Shown piece by piece: positions 46,860-58,512 of a stretch of 64,000 nt of DNA. Below the pieces are notes generated by a model, which was given only the letters and a program-made list of their open reading frames with translations, searched no databases and was not told the DNA's origin. The translations under genes and the position numbers were made by a program. Origin of the DNA: Sarcophilus harrisii. Lineage: Eukaryota > Chordata > Mammalia > Dasyuromorphia > Dasyuridae. Position 1 is the stretch's first letter, and every line of letters starts with the position of its first letter. Location of the stretch: positions 393,130,138-393,194,137 of the forward strand of contig NC_045426.1 of NCBI RefSeq assembly GCF_902635505.1, given 5' to 3'.

Positions 46860-46998
46860 GACTGACATACTGAGAGATTAAGTGACTCACCTAAGGTCAC
46901 ATAGTATGTAGCATCCAGTCAAACAAAAAGAATTTATTAAGTATATGTTTTCATAGAGGAGACAACATGGTTCATCAAAATACATATATGGATGGAGA
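46860..46998 (-). repeat. MIR and L2 ends, antisense
   Basis: 46860-46917: 'gagagattaagtgactcacctaaggtcacatag' (MIR). 46918-46998: 'aaagaatttattaagtatatgttttcatagaggagacaacatgg' (L2 terminus). Confidence 0.7.
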
Positions 46999-47859
46999 GA
47001 AAAACAGAGAGAGCCCAGCAAGAGTTCCTAAAAGTGTTAAAAAAAATAGATTTAGCAGTTTCCACATTAAAAGAATGGAAGACTTGGATATAATATTCTA
47101 GAAGACAAAGGAGCTAGAATTACACCAAAGAATAACTTACCCAGCTCCCCCCCCCAAAAAAAAAATGTCTAATTCTTCAGGGAGGAAATGGATACTTAAT
47201 AAAATAGAAGACTTTCAACCATTCCTGATGAAAAGACCAGAGAAGAATAGAAAATTTGACAGTGAAACAAAGACTCAAGAGAAGAGTAAAAAGGTAAATA
47301 TGATACAGTAATCATAAAGGACTCAATAAAATGAACCTGTTTGATGTGAGTAGATGATACATGTCTTAAGAACTTTATCTTTATTAGGGTAGTTAAAAGG
47401 AGTCTATATAAACAAAGGATATAAGTATAAAGCAATTCTATTGGAATGATCTAAAAAATAAAGGGGTGAAAAAGGGTTGCACTATGAGAAGGGGCAAGGG
47501 AGAGGAAGACCTAGAAAACTTTCTCACATAAAATAAGTATGCATAAAAACTTTAATAGAGCAAGGGAAATGCTGGGGGAGGGGCATGGCAGGCATGCTTG
47601 AACCTCATTCTCATCAGAATTGGTCAAAGGGGGGTCAAAGTAGCTGAGTACAGAAATCTAACTTAACCAATAAGAAAAGAGGAAAGGAAGAAAATAAGGA
47701 AAGTGGGCACAGATGTTAAAAAGAAGGATGAATTAAGGGAGGCAGTGATCAGAAAACAGACTTTTAAGGAAAAACAGAATTTTTAAAAAGAGAGAAGGGG
47801 AAACAGAAGAAAATGTTTGATGGTGGTTGTCTTTTGTTCTCTAGGAGGACTATAATGAT

Positions 47860-48420
47860 ATCACTGTGTTAGAGTTAAATTAGTATTTTGTCCTTTGTTT
47901 TCAAAGACTTCAGGGAGGTGATGCTATGACATGGAAGTTGTGAGGGATGTAGAAGTCCTTATCCCAAATGATTACTCAGAGATCACTCAGTAGAAGGCAG
48001 AAAAGTTGTTTATTGAAAACCTCTGGAGGATGAGCAGTCCCATCGTGAGATAAGAAAGAGAAAGCTTGTGGTAGGAGGGCTAAAGAAGTAGTAAAGATAC
48101 ATAGCTTTTATACAAGAAATTACATCACAAGTAAGAGTGCATTGAGAAGGGGAGGGGAAGGCATTTAATTGGTTGTTGCTATTTGGGGAGATTAGAATGG
48201 AAGATTTCTGTTTCCCTGAAATCTCTTGATTTCAGGGAAACAGAAAATCAGGCCTTCAGGCTTAATCAAGCAGACAGTGGTACAGCTAATAGACTAAATA
48301 TCGATAAATGTCAAATACCAATAAATGTCATCAGCTCAGGTTAAGTAAATATGTTTCTAGCTGGCCAAGGCTCAAGTAGATATCAGGCTGTACATATTAT
48401 ACAGGTCATAGGGGAAACAC
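47860..48420 (-). mobile_element. LTR fossil of an endogenous retrovirus, minus strand
   Basis: On the minus strand there is a poly(A) signal in 'tttcaataaacaactttt' near 48010, followed by an R/U5-like part toward 47945. The element opens near 48420 after a 'tgtgtttcc' start. About 0.5 kb, no coding part attached. Broken and old. The exact ends and the ERV class are unresolved. Confidence 0.45.
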
Positions 48421-48489
48421 AGAAATAATGAAAATAAAATACAGAAAAAGAATGCATACATTCTTGTAAGTTCTTCACCTTTTCTCTCT

Positions 48490-49650
48490 CTATTCCATAC
48501 AAAGTGAATTGGATTTAAGTGAAAGAAAGCTGTGCAAGGTCCCCTGCCTCATCCCCTCCCCCCCCCAACCCCTAGAGCCATCTGGGACCAGGGGCCAGAT
48601 GTAGATCAGGAGGATAAAGATGGGTTTTAATGTAATGGGAGACTTTGGTCTTTTTAAGCTAAGGTCTTCAATAAGTCACAATTTGACTGAGGCCGCACCC
48701 ATTCAGTAATTAAGGCTAAGTAGCAATTGAGGCAAAGAATCTCCTCTTTCACTTAATCTAAAAAGATATATAAATAGATGAATGAATGAATGAATGAATC
48801 TGGGAGGGGAAGACCCATTTTGGGCCAACGCAGAAATGAATGCTATTTTCATTCAGTCTGAGTCAATCAGGACCCCAAAATAATCAGATTATTCTAAGAT
48901 CTGACTGTGACTGATCAGACCAATACAAACTTAGAATGCTCTGCCACAGGTTAAGAACAAATAGTTCAGGTGAACATTTGGGAAGGCTTCTCTAAACTTA
49001 CACATCTCACATTTCTTTTGAGCTACTTTAATGCTGCTTTGCTCAAAGAACACAGTGCCTTCTTTGATGAGGGTACATCACACTGAGTAGCTCTGTGCCA
49101 GTGTCTCCCATTCATAATATCAATTCCAAAGAATTTGAGAGATCTTGAAAGTTAACTTATATTACTTTTTCTGACCACCTGATGAGTTCTTGCCTTGTGT
49201 GAGTTCTCCATAAAATAGTCTTTTTGGAAAGCATACATTTGATATTGAAACTATATGGCCAACTCATTGGAATTGCACTCTCTATCATCAAGTTTGATTG
49301 CTTGACAGTTTAGTTCAAGAAAGGACTTCAGTGTCTGATACCTTTCTTTGCTACATGATCTTCAGAATCTTCTCAAGACAATTCAAATGGAAGTGATTCA
49401 ATTTCTTGGCATGGCACTAGTATACTGTCCAAGTGTCATACGCATACAACAATGAGGTAAGCACAATGGCTCTATAGATCTTCAGTTTGGTAGTTAGTTT
49501 AATCTTTTTCTCTTCCATGCTTTCCTTTGGATCCTCCCAAACACTAAGCTAGCTCTGGCAACATATGTGTCCACTTCATTACCTATGTGTACTTTGCAAG
49601 AAAGTATTCTTCCAAGTTAAGTGAACTTATCCACAGGAATTCCTGCCTGT
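48490..49650 (-). mobile_element. RTE-clade LINE, antisense: ORF C-terminal end and 3'UTR
   Basis: Translated on the minus strand, 49000-49650 gives pieces like 'NEVDTYVARASLVFGRIQRKAWKRKR' and 'RSIEPLCLPHC..MTLGQY'. These fit the C-terminal part of RTE/RTE-X ORFs (..ASLVFGRLQRRVWEERG..TTKLKIYRAIVLTSLLYACETW..). 48490-48970 holds the 3'UTR ('ctttttaagctaaggtcttc', inverted relative to the ORF). It has many stops and is not active. Its 5' continuation may reach 50030. Confidence 0.7.
48541..48575. repeat. C-rich run
   Basis: 'catcccctcccccccccaacccc' near 48553-48575, inside the RTE 3'UTR. Confidence 0.85.
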
Positions 49651-50039
49651 TGCAGTAATCGGATCAGGGCTGAGTAAGCAGACAATTTTTAGGGCACCTT
49701 TTTTAGCCCCTTACTCATACTAGATAGTGAACAGTGTGATCCTTAAAAAGCTCCTCAGACAGCCAGGGAGCTGCCAAATCTCTGGTCTGGTCTGGGCCAC
49801 CAGTGTGCAGAGTAATGACTATAGCAACTAGTATAGCTGAACCTGCTGCTTTGTTATTTGCCTGTCACCAGGTGTCTTTAATATAGGTAGAAATAGTGAA
49901 ATAGTATGAGTAATGTCCTTTGATTTGTGCATAAATTGGATCTGTCAGGCAGAATTGTACAAAGCATCAGCTTTACTCTCTCTTCCAGAATCATCACTGT
50001 CCAGTGGTAAGATAAAGTTAAGATGAAATAAAAAAAAAT
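49651..50039. other. Unassigned, probably the 5' continuation of the RTE or of an ERV
   Basis: GC-richer, ends with 'ctttactctctcttccagaatcatcactgtccagtgg'. No motif fixes the family. It lies between the RTE and the L1 ORF2 start. Confidence 0.35.
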
Positions 50040-50439
50040 AGGATGAAGGGAAATATAGACTAACTATAACTGAATCTGAATGGCATGAGCTCACCCATAA
50101 AATGGAAGTAGATAATAGAATGAATTAGAAACTAGAATCTAACTATATGTTGTTTATAAGAGACACATTTGAAATAGAAAGACAGAGTTAAAACAAAACA
50201 CTGGAGCAAAATCTAATATGCTCCAGCTAAAAAAACAACAACAACAAAAAAAACAAAAAACAGATATAGTAGTCATTATTACCGACAAAGCAAAAGCAAA
50301 AATAAGCCTAATAAAAAGAGAAAATCAGAAAAATACCTTTTATAAAAGGCACCATAGACAATGAAGTGACATCAAACTTTTATAGCAAGTTTCTCCAATA
50401 AAGGCCTAATTTTTTTAAATTTAAAAAAAAAAAAGATTT

Positions 50440-51010
50440 AGCAACAGAGAAGAAACATGTAGTGAATGAGAGTAAGGAGAAGCAGTTGTTGAGGTTTCAA
50501 TCCAGGGTAATTAGGCATTATGCTCAGCAGCAATAGGAAGAATGGAGGATTTGGGGGAAATGATAATTTCTGCTTGGAAATATTGTATTTGACATGCCTA
50601 AAGTAAACCCAGTTCAAGAGATTTAAGAGGCAATTGGTGTTGTATGATTGAGTTCAATAGAAAGACTGGAGCTGGATAAACAGATTTGGGAATCATCTTC
50701 ATAAAGATCATTGAACCTATGGAAGTTGATGAGATCACTAATAAAATAGCATAGAAAGAAATGAAAAGGCCTAGAAAAGAACCTTGAGAGACATCCAGAG
50801 TTAGTGAGTATTTTATAAATGAAGAGTCAGTAAAGAAGAGAGAAGAAGTGGCTGGAAAAGAACCAAGGAAGTATAGTGTCACAAAAACCAGAGAAAAGAG
50901 TAATTGTAGAGAGATCAAGAAGGATAAGAATTGAGAAAAGGCCATTAGATTTAGGAATTAACAAATTATTGAGTACTTTGGAAAAAACAGTTCATAGGCT
51001 TTGAATTGAA
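50440..51010 (-). repeat. L2 LINE ORF2, antisense
   Basis: 'gggaatcatcttcataaagatcattgaacctatggaagttgatgagatcac', 'aatagcatagaaagaaatg', 'gaaccttgagagacatcc', 'agaaaaggccattagatttagg', 'aacaaattattgagtactttgg': inverted L2 ORF2 blocks. Confidence 0.9.
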
Positions 51011-51014
51011 TGTA

Positions 51015-51150
51015 GCATTTCTAATCCTCACATAGATATACCCTCTGTCATATAAACATGTGGAGGGCTTCATGTCCAATACTTACAAATAATATAAAAT
51101 TGTAATTTAAGTCTTTTGACTTCTAGGCCAAAGTTCTTTCTACTATGAAA
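51015..51150 (-). repeat. MIR-like fragment, antisense
   Basis: 'tttaagtcttttgacttctaggccaaagttctttctactat' is the inverted MIR head; the rest is decayed. Confidence 0.5.
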
Positions 51151-52610
51151 AACATCAGTCAACTGAAAGTAGTTTGATGTTCCTCTCTGCTGGCTTCATT
51201 ATTAGATGTCAACTTGAGAGACAAGCTTACGACATCCATGGATGTGTTATGTGAAACTAAGTCTAAGAGGAATAAGAATAAATAGGACATGGGGATTTCC
51301 AAAGTCTTTTATTTTGTCATTAAATCCCTGGCTGTAAATCCTAAAACAATACTGTTTTCATTCAGTTTCTTACTCCTACATTCTTAATAATGCTGCTTAC
51401 TATATTTATAGGGCCCTTCTCACTATCAAAGTGTTATTCTAACTTTATACACAAGCACTGTGCATCGTAACTCATATAGGGAGTATATTAAATACAAACA
51501 TTAAACTCTCATGATGTGCAAATTGGGAACTCTTGTAATCAAAAGTAAAGAAATTCCAATGTGACTTTCCCTGAAGCAATATTAGCTAGCTTTTGTGGAA
51601 TATTTTATGGTCCACATTTAACAGTGTAAACTCTAAATGGCATTTTTTTAAACACCCTATCCAATTCAATGAGAAGACAGGGTTCTGTTCAACTTTTAGA
51701 AACAAACTAGTCATGGAAAATGTTATCCCCAAAGAGATTTTTGGATTCATTATTTCAATTATGAGCAGCTGGAAGTAAGGTTTATAATAAAGGCTACTTT
51801 TCAAACTTCAGCTGCTAGAACTGTGAGTAGCCCACACACCACAGAGTTTCCCAAAGTATGTACTATGGGAATAAGCATATCAATCTGTGGATTTGCTGTT
51901 GATTGTGCCTTAGAAAAAAGTATTTGAATATGTTATTACATAATTAGAAATAATAAATTATTCTTTATAAGATAATTATGATTATTGTACAGATCATGGT
52001 ACTCTAATTTTCCACACATAGTATCCTGATGGTTAGAGATGCATGCTCAATAATTTTTTCAAGGTAATTCTCCCTCTAAAAAAAGTAGGAGTTTAGACAT
52101 AGTGATAATGGCAAATAGGAGGTAAAGTAGAAGCATAACCCACTGAAAGCCCACAGAGAATTGATCTTTATACCTTGAGTGAGACACCAGTAGTCAGGAT
52201 CTGAAACAAGCATAAAATACCATGAAGAGAAACTGGACTTAGAAATTATTTTTGTTCTTTTAAGTTGCAGAGAAGATGTTAACCTGCATTAGCAAAGAGA
52301 ATTTCCTCAACTGGGAAATCATAAATCTAGTTCCTATTGCCCTGAAAAAATAGACAACATTTATATAACTAGTAGTACATACACATGACATAATGTATTG
52401 ACTAACACAATAACTTTGGGACAATTTCTCCAGTCCACAAGTTTGAAAACTTCAGAGAAGATTTTTTAAGGCCACAAGACATGAAATTCTCAATATTTAG
52501 TGTCCTAAGTCCAAAAAATTGTGATCTGAAAACCTGAGAGGAAAAAGATTACTTTTATATACTTTAGGAATGGATTTGGTTTGAAGCTTCTATTTTTAAC
52601 ATGCTCTGAA
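51151..52610. other. Unassigned stretch
   Basis: About 1.5 kb without clear repeats. 'gagtttcccaaagtatgtactatggg' at 51844 could be one end of an old hAT element. Overlapping frames at 51586-51804 have no known motif. Confidence 0.3.
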
Positions 52611-52614
52611 AGGC

Positions 52615-52775
52615 AATGAACAGAGTGAAGAAAGATCTGGGCTAGGAGTTAGGAAAACCTGGGTTCAAGTCTATTTGTGACAAAGGGCAAATGCCCTAAG
52701 CAACTCTCTTAAGATTCTAAGTCCAGATGAGTTGCTGACCAGCTTATTTTTGAATAGTAATACTTCTCATTGGAA
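52615..52775 (+). repeat. THER-like SINE
   Basis: 'gatctgggctaggagttaggaaaacctgggttcaagtct', 'gcaactctcttaagattctaagtcc', 'tgagttgctgacc': same SINE type as 17818. Confidence 0.8.
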
Positions 52776-52837
52776 AGACTAACATTTTAGGCCTTGATGT
52801 ATGTAACACAATTTCATACATAAACAGGACCATTTAA

Positions 52838-53090
52838 AGCAAAAGTGTTAGACATGCAGCTCGTGAGCTTCATGCTGTGGCCTACAATATTATCCAGTAC
52901 TGCCCAAAACGGATTAAAATGCATTTGATTTGATTTGATTAAATATTAAAAATATTTAATGAAATAAACAGAAATAAACAATCAAACTTAGGTAACATTA
53001 ATATGTTGTTTTCTAAGTCAACATGCAGCCCCCAGACTTTTGTATGGCGTTAGGGTATGGTTTAGTGTCTATTTTAGTTTGACACCATTC
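52838..53090 (-). mobile_element. Short hAT-like element, copy B
   Basis: Ends 'aagtgttagacatgc' and 'ttagtttgacaccattc' are inverted. The middle 'gattaaatattaaaaatatttaatgaaataaacag' and 'aacattaatatgttgttttctaagtcaac' corresponds, inverted, to copy A at 44886-45035. It is longer and retains a block absent from copy A. Confidence 0.75.
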
Positions 53091-53835
53091 ACTCTTTTAT
53101 ACTGAGATCTTTTGCAAGAGATCTTCCATGGCAAGAACAAATGCCTTTTGTAAGTCTACATCTCCCTGATTGATGTTTATAATTAGATATTCAACACATC
53201 ATTGCAATTGCATTTTCTAAAGAATCTTAAACAATCAAAACATATTCATAAAAGACTTCTTATTAGAGGGGAGATTTAAAAGCTAATTTTTTACTCTACC
53301 AAGTGAAATACCTTTTTTAAAAAAAAACAACCCAACAAACAATAAACATTGGAATTTTAAATTATCTTCAACTTTTAGTCTATTGTGTGACTGTAAAAAT
53401 ATTTGCTTCTATTACCATGGGCTAGGTCAGTCCCCTAACAGTTTATGTTTGAAATTGGAATGAAATAACATAATTAAAACCCATTTAACTGTTAATGAAA
53501 ATAGGTTTACTTCAGCATATTAGGGAAAGGCAAAACAGGGAAGGAATGTTCATCCAAGATAAGACATTAAGTTAGTAATCTCCCAAGATAGTTCATGCTG
53601 GTAGTGTATGGGTAAATGGCAAAGTATTATGTACCCTGACTATTTTATATGTTGAAAAGAGGATTAGTCAATGACCAGAGCCTTACTTTCTTATGTGACT
53701 TAAATCTTGAGTATAGTTTCAATACCTTTAAAGCTAAAACTAACTAACTAACTATATATATATATGAAGCAGGCTTAAGATGTCATCCCAATTTAGCTAT
53801 AGAAAATCATTTGCAAAAGTCCGTTTGTTCCTTTC
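53091..53835. other. Unassigned stretch
   Basis: 53095-53200 ('gagatcttccatggcaagaacaaatgccttttgtaag') could be a small antisense RTE piece; otherwise nothing recognised. Confidence 0.3.
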
Positions 53836-53839
53836 TCAT

Positions 53840-53980
53840 ATTTAATAGTTAACATTTACAGAGCATTTACTCTGTGTTAGATATGGTTCTAAGCACTTTA
53901 CAGTTATTGTCTCATTTAATTCTCACAACAATTCTAAGAAGGTTCTGTTCTCTCACTTTATATATGAGGAAGGACAATCC
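53840..53980 (-). repeat. MIR SINE, antisense
   Basis: 'aacatttacagagcatttactctgtgttagatatggttctaagcactttacag', 'ctcatttaattctcacaacaattctaagaagg'. Confidence 0.88.
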
Positions 53981-54144
53981 ATATAATTTATCACAAAAGT
54001 AGAGATATTAAGATTTATAGTAACCTGAAAAGCCAGGAAGAGATATTTATATGTTAATTTGAGAAAGAGCAACTTTTTTATTTTTGAACAGTAAAGTCAC
54101 CTGATGTAATTGAAATTTTATTTTTTAATAAATTATTTTTTGGA

Positions 54145-54365
54145 AAATGAATAGATGCCCATCAATTGGGGAATGGCTGAACAAGTTGTGGTATATGAAA
54201 GTAATGGAATATCATTGTTCTATAAAAATGATTTTAGAATAAATTGATTTTAGAAAGGCCTGGAAAGATTTACATGAACTGATGATGAACAAAACAAGTG
54301 GAACCAAGAATACATTGTACACAATAACAGCAAGAATGTGCAATAATCAACTATGGACTTTCCAT
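54145..54365 (+). mobile_element. L1 LINE ORF2 C-terminal fragment
   Basis: 'agatgcccatcaattggggaatggctgaacaagttgtggtatatg', 'ggcctggaaagatttacatgaactgatg', 'acaataacagcaagaatgtgc': the ORF2 end and first 3'UTR bases. No tail remains. Confidence 0.88.
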
Positions 54366-54429
54366 TCCTGCTATGATCCTATATTACTTCTGCCATTTAT
54401 AGCTAAATTTCTTGAAAAGTTCCCATAAA

Positions 54430-55797
54430 ATAGGTGGCATTTTAATCTGGCTTTCACCTTATCATTCCACTGAAACTATTCTCTCCAAAGTTTCTAATGA
54501 TCTCAGTTACCAAATCCTTTGACTTTTTCTCAATCCTATTCGCCTAAATCTATCTGCAGCCTTTGACACTATTGATCACTCTTACTTAATACTCTCTTTT
54601 CCTAGTGTTGACAACAACCTTTCCTGGTTCCCCACCTACCTGTCTGATCACTCATTTTCTGTCTTCTTTGCTGGATCCTCCTCCAGACCATGCCCTCTAA
54701 CTGTAGGCATCCCTCAGATTTCTGTCCTGGGCTTTTTTCTTTTCTTTCTCTATTTTACTTCATTTGGTAATCTCATCCGTTCTCACAGATTTAATTACTA
54801 TCTCTATGCTGATGATTCTGAAATCTATCTTTCCTGCCCCAAACCCTCTGTTGACCTCCAATCTCACATCAGCTATATATCTAGTAGATATCTTAAACTC
54901 AGTCTGTACAAAACAGAATTTGTTATCTTTCCTCTAAATCTTTCTCCTTCCTTCCCTATTACTGTAGAGGGAAACACCATTTCTCTCAGTCCCTCAGATT
55001 CACAATATAGGAGTCATTCTAGATTCCTCACTTTTTTTCACCCCTCATATTCAAATTATTGCCCAGACTTGTCAATTTTACTTTTTCAACATCTCCTGAA
55101 TATGCTGTCTTCTCTCCTCTGATGCTGTCATCCTCATTGTTTCATGCCTTGATTACTGTAGTATCTTGCAGTGGGTCTGCCTGCCTCAAGCATCTCCACA
55201 TCCATCATCCATTAAAGAGCTAAAATGATTTTCCTAAACTGCAGATATAGTCTTGTCACTGCCCTACTCAATATATTATCAATATATTATGGTGACTTTT
55301 ATTTGCCTCCAAGAGCAAGTACAAAATATTCCATTTGATACTCAAAGTCCTTCACTTCTTAACCTACTCCCCCTCCAGTCTTCTTACTCCCAGAGTGGTA
55401 CTATTCAACCCAGTGTCCCTAATCTCCTGGCTATGTCACAAGATACTCATCCCTCACTTTCAAGAATTTTCTCTATCTCTCCTTCCTAAAATGATCTGTT
55501 TCTCCTTTGCTCCAACCATTGACTTCCCTAGCTTCTTTTAAATCCCAATTAAAATCCCTTCTTCTAGAGGAATCCTTCCCTAACTCTTCTGAATTCCAGT
55601 GCTTTCTCTTTTTCAAGTATTTTTCTATTTATCCCATATTCATTTTGCTTTGTATATATTTATTTACATGTTGTTTCTCTCATTAGATTGTAAGATCTTT
55701 GAAGGCAAGAATTATCTTCTGCCATTTTTTTGTATCCCCAGTGCTTAGCACAGTGCCTGGCACATATTATTAAATGCTTAATAAATATTTTAATGAA
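54430..55797 (+). repeat. L2 LINE, sense, about 1.37 kb
   Basis: Long ordered L2 ORF2 and 3' end: 'cagcctttgacactattgatcac' , 'ctatgctgatgattctgaaatctatc' (the YADDS-type reverse transcriptase motif region), 'gccttgattactgtagtatcttgcagtgggtctgcctgcctc', 'cattagattgtaagatctttgaaggcaag' and the terminus 'gcttagcacagtgcctggcacatattattaaatgcttaataaat'. Frames are broken. It is one of the two best L2 copies here. Confidence 0.95.
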
Positions 55798-55802
55798 TTA
55801 CT

Positions 55803-56035
55803 ATAGTGCCTACAAGGTGCCAGACAGTGTACTAAGTGCTTTAAAAATATCTCATTTGATTCCCCTGACAACCCTGGGAAGTAGGCAACATTATTATCCC
55901 CACTTTAAAAATGAGGAAATGAGAGCAGACAGAAGTTAATTGATTTGCCCAGAGCCACATAGCTAGTGTTTTGGGCAGAATTCAAATTCATATCTTCCTG
56001 GCTCAAAATCCAGCATTCTATCTACTTTGTCAAAA
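55803..56035 (-). repeat. MIR SINE, antisense, near complete
   Basis: 'gtgcctacaaggtgccagacagtgtactaagtgc', 'ctcatttgattcccctgacaaccc', 'ttattatccccactttaaaaatgaggaaatgag', 'ttgcccagagccacatagctag', 'tctatctactttgtc'. Confidence 0.92.
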
Positions 56036-56089
56036 GTAACATGATGAAGCCCCTGGTCTGAAATGCAGAGGAAGGATTATAGACATATG

Positions 56090-56745
56090 AGGAATTTATT
56101 TTATTTTGCTTTTTATTGTTATCTTTTCTTTTTATCCCTCCTTCAACTTCCCTTCCACAATCAGAAAGCTGTCCGTTTTAACCAAGAATAAGAAAGAAAG
56201 AAGTTAAGTGTATTTAACCATATCAACTAAATCTGAAAGAATATGACGTTTTCTATTTTATAACCTTCACCTCTGCAAAAAAAAGAAGGAAGTAAATTCT
56301 CATGTCTCTTCTTTGGGAAAAGCTTGGCCATTCTACCATAATCTTTAGCTTCCATTTGTGATTGCAGATTTATCCATTTATATTGTTGCAGTTATGTATT
56401 TAGAGATAGCTACATGTAAAGTAGATAGAGTGCTGGTTGTAGAGTCAGGAAGATTTGAGTTCAAATTCTGTTATACCTAGTATAATAACTGTGTGAGTCT
56501 AAGAAATTAAATCAACCTCTCTACACCTAATTTTTCTCATTTGCAAAATAGGATAGTAATATAGCACCTACCTTATAGGTTTGCTTTGAGGATGAAATGA
56601 GAAAATATTTTTAAAATATTGAAGTATTGATTTTTCATTGATTGAAAATATTGATATATAAATGCTAATTGTTATTTTATCATTATCATTATTATTCTTT
56701 TTGTCTGATTTCATTTATTTTACTTCATATTAATTTATAGCCACT
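56090..56745 (-). mobile_element. L1 LINE 3'UTR, antisense, split by a SINE
   Basis: 56090-56400: 'ttttattgttatcttttctttttatccctcc', 'agaaagctgtccgttttaacc', 'accttcacctctgcaaaaaaaag', 'ttgggaaaagcttggcca'. 56695-56745 continues with 'tgatttcatttattttacttcatattaatt'. On the minus strand this is an L1 3'UTR of the older type. Confidence 0.65.
56401..56694 (+). repeat. MIR-like SINE inserted in the antisense L1
   Basis: 'gatagctacatgtaaagtagatagagtgctggttgtagagtcaggaagatttgagttcaaat', 'ctcatttgcaaaataggatagtaatatagcacctacc', 'atataaatgctaattgttatt'. Near complete. Confidence 0.88.
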
Positions 56746-57978
56746 GTACCAGGCATAGCACCAGGATTCAGTCTATAATATTGTTGGGAAAGCCATGAAA
56801 CAGACAAAGTCTACAGAAAACTTTATATGTCATTCAATTAAACTATATCATCAGTAGATGGGAATAATGATGATAATGATAGCAAGTGAATAGAATTTCC
56901 AAGTCTCGATCCAATTTTGAGTTCAACGCAGATATGTATTGAAATTGTTATAATCTCCATATCTGCTTCAGAGTTTTGTCAAAGTTTGTCTCATATGGTT
57001 CTTGAGAATGAATAGGTAGAATAAAGAATTCCTCACCTGGATTCTTACCATAGCAAAGCAATCTTTTTACTCCTCCCTAACTGATTTTTATTGCACTTAC
57101 CATAGAAGATATTTCAAATTTTATTTTCTCTCTTCAAATATCTGATATCCGCCCTCCTACCTTCTCAGGTGAGGGTTTTGCTTGATGATTTATTGAGAAA
57201 TTTGAGTCCTAAGGGGAATTCATCTTGAATTCCATCTTCTCCAACAGATTGCCCCTGGAATCAATCTGTAGGATAATCTGCCCTTACTATATAGCACTTC
57301 ACATTTCTCACCTGGGAACGTAAACACCTGTTCTATTCCATATTGTCTCAATTGCTCCATCCTGCTCTCACACTAGTAGGTCTAGTTCCCAGAAATAGAC
57401 TACTATTGCACATTTTTTCTTGAGATCTTAGGTATAATTATGCTGAAAGGAAATAATATTGTTTTATTCACTACTCTAGCTGTTGAGATCCCACTGATGC
57501 TACTCTATACTACCCAGCCACTTGCTGTGCAATCTGGGTACAGATAAACTATGAGTTAACATTTACACAAACCATTCATTTACTTCATATAACAATGATG
57601 AAACTTTTAGATCTTACATATGACTATTTACTTAACAATAAGGGAAAGAAATAAGAATATCACAGATATATATTAAAACAAATGCATTAATAACAAAATG
57701 CCACAATTCATAAAAACCTGCATTACACTCTCCCACAAATTCACTCAATATCTATGGGGGAATGGATACATGCTTATAAGAACCTGGCAGTGAAACATAT
57801 GAAGGAGGAAAATTCATGTGCTTAGACAATCCACTATTCTTCACTGTTGACTTTGATGTCATCAGACATTCAGAAATATATATTCCTATACTTTAATTCC
57901 ACCACTCTCCAGTTGGGAAAATTCTCCTTGCTTCTAACTTCCAATATAGCATTTACAAGTGATTTGGACTAACAATTA
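56746..57978. other. Unassigned stretch with LTR-like signals on the minus strand
   Basis: 57030-57400 reads on the minus strand as a stretch with two poly(A) signals ('ctcaataaatcatc' and 'aaaataaaatttg', inverted), as in an LTR. No partner LTR or coding part is visible, and it may equally be single-copy DNA. Nothing else is recognised. Confidence 0.3.
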
Positions 57979-57979
57979 C

Positions 57980-58512
57980 TCTCAATTGGAAATTAAGGAG
58001 ATATTCATCGATTGGAGAATGACTGAATAAATTGTGGTATATGATTATGATGGAATAATATTGTTCTATGGGAAATGATGAGCAGGATGCTCTCTGAAAA
58101 ACCTGGAAAATCCTCTATGTATTCAAGCAAAGTAAAATGCACTGTATACAAAATAATAGCAATATTGTGGAATTATAGTTATGAATGGCTTTGCTATTCT
58201 CAGCAATACAATGATTCATGCCTACTCTGAAGAATTTATTATAAAAAATACTCTCTATACCCAGAAAAATAACTGATTGTGTCTGAATACAGATTAAATA
58301 TTTTTTTTTACTTTATTTTTCTTGGATGAGGGGAGATCTATGTTTTCTTTTGCAAAATGAATTTTATGGAAATGTTTTGCATAATTTCACAAGTATTTTC
58401 TTAACAGGGGCTGCAGGTGGAGAAGAAAGGAGAGAATCTGGAACTCAAACTTTAAAAAAAATGTAAAACATCATTTTACATGTAACTGAAGGAAATAAAA
58501 ATATTAAATAAA
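57980..58512 (+). mobile_element. L1 LINE ORF2 end and 3'UTR
   Basis: 'gatattcatcgattggagaatgactgaataaattgtggtatatg', 'ctcagcaatacaatgattc', then a T-rich/G-rich 3'UTR and the end 'aaataaaaatattaaataaagtta'. 5'-truncated. Confidence 0.9.

Larger units (their letters stand above)
46999..50437 (+). mobile_element. Second L1 LINE, 5'-truncated, split by LTR and RTE insertions
   Basis: 46999-47830 carries the ORF1 C-terminal end ('gatttagcagtttccacattaaaag', 'aatagaagactttcaaccattcctgatgaaaagaccagag') and the inter-ORF region ('cctcattctcatcagaattggtcaaag'). 50040-50437 carries the start of ORF2, endonuclease part ('ataaaatggaagtagataatagaatg', 'tatgttgtttataagagacacatttg', 'gacaaagcaaaagcaaaaataag'). 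It then ends 'ccaataaaggcc...' plus poly(A) at 50426-50437. The rest of ORF2 is absent. Confidence 0.8.

Noticed and set aside
50598-50945. 115-codon hydrophobic open frame on the minus strand
   Set aside because: On the minus strand this is L2 ORF2 sequence. The apparent membrane-like run comes from a shifted L2 frame, not from a host membrane protein.
55253-55939. Open frames that might be an exon
   Set aside because: They lie inside the sense L2 and the following inverted MIR.
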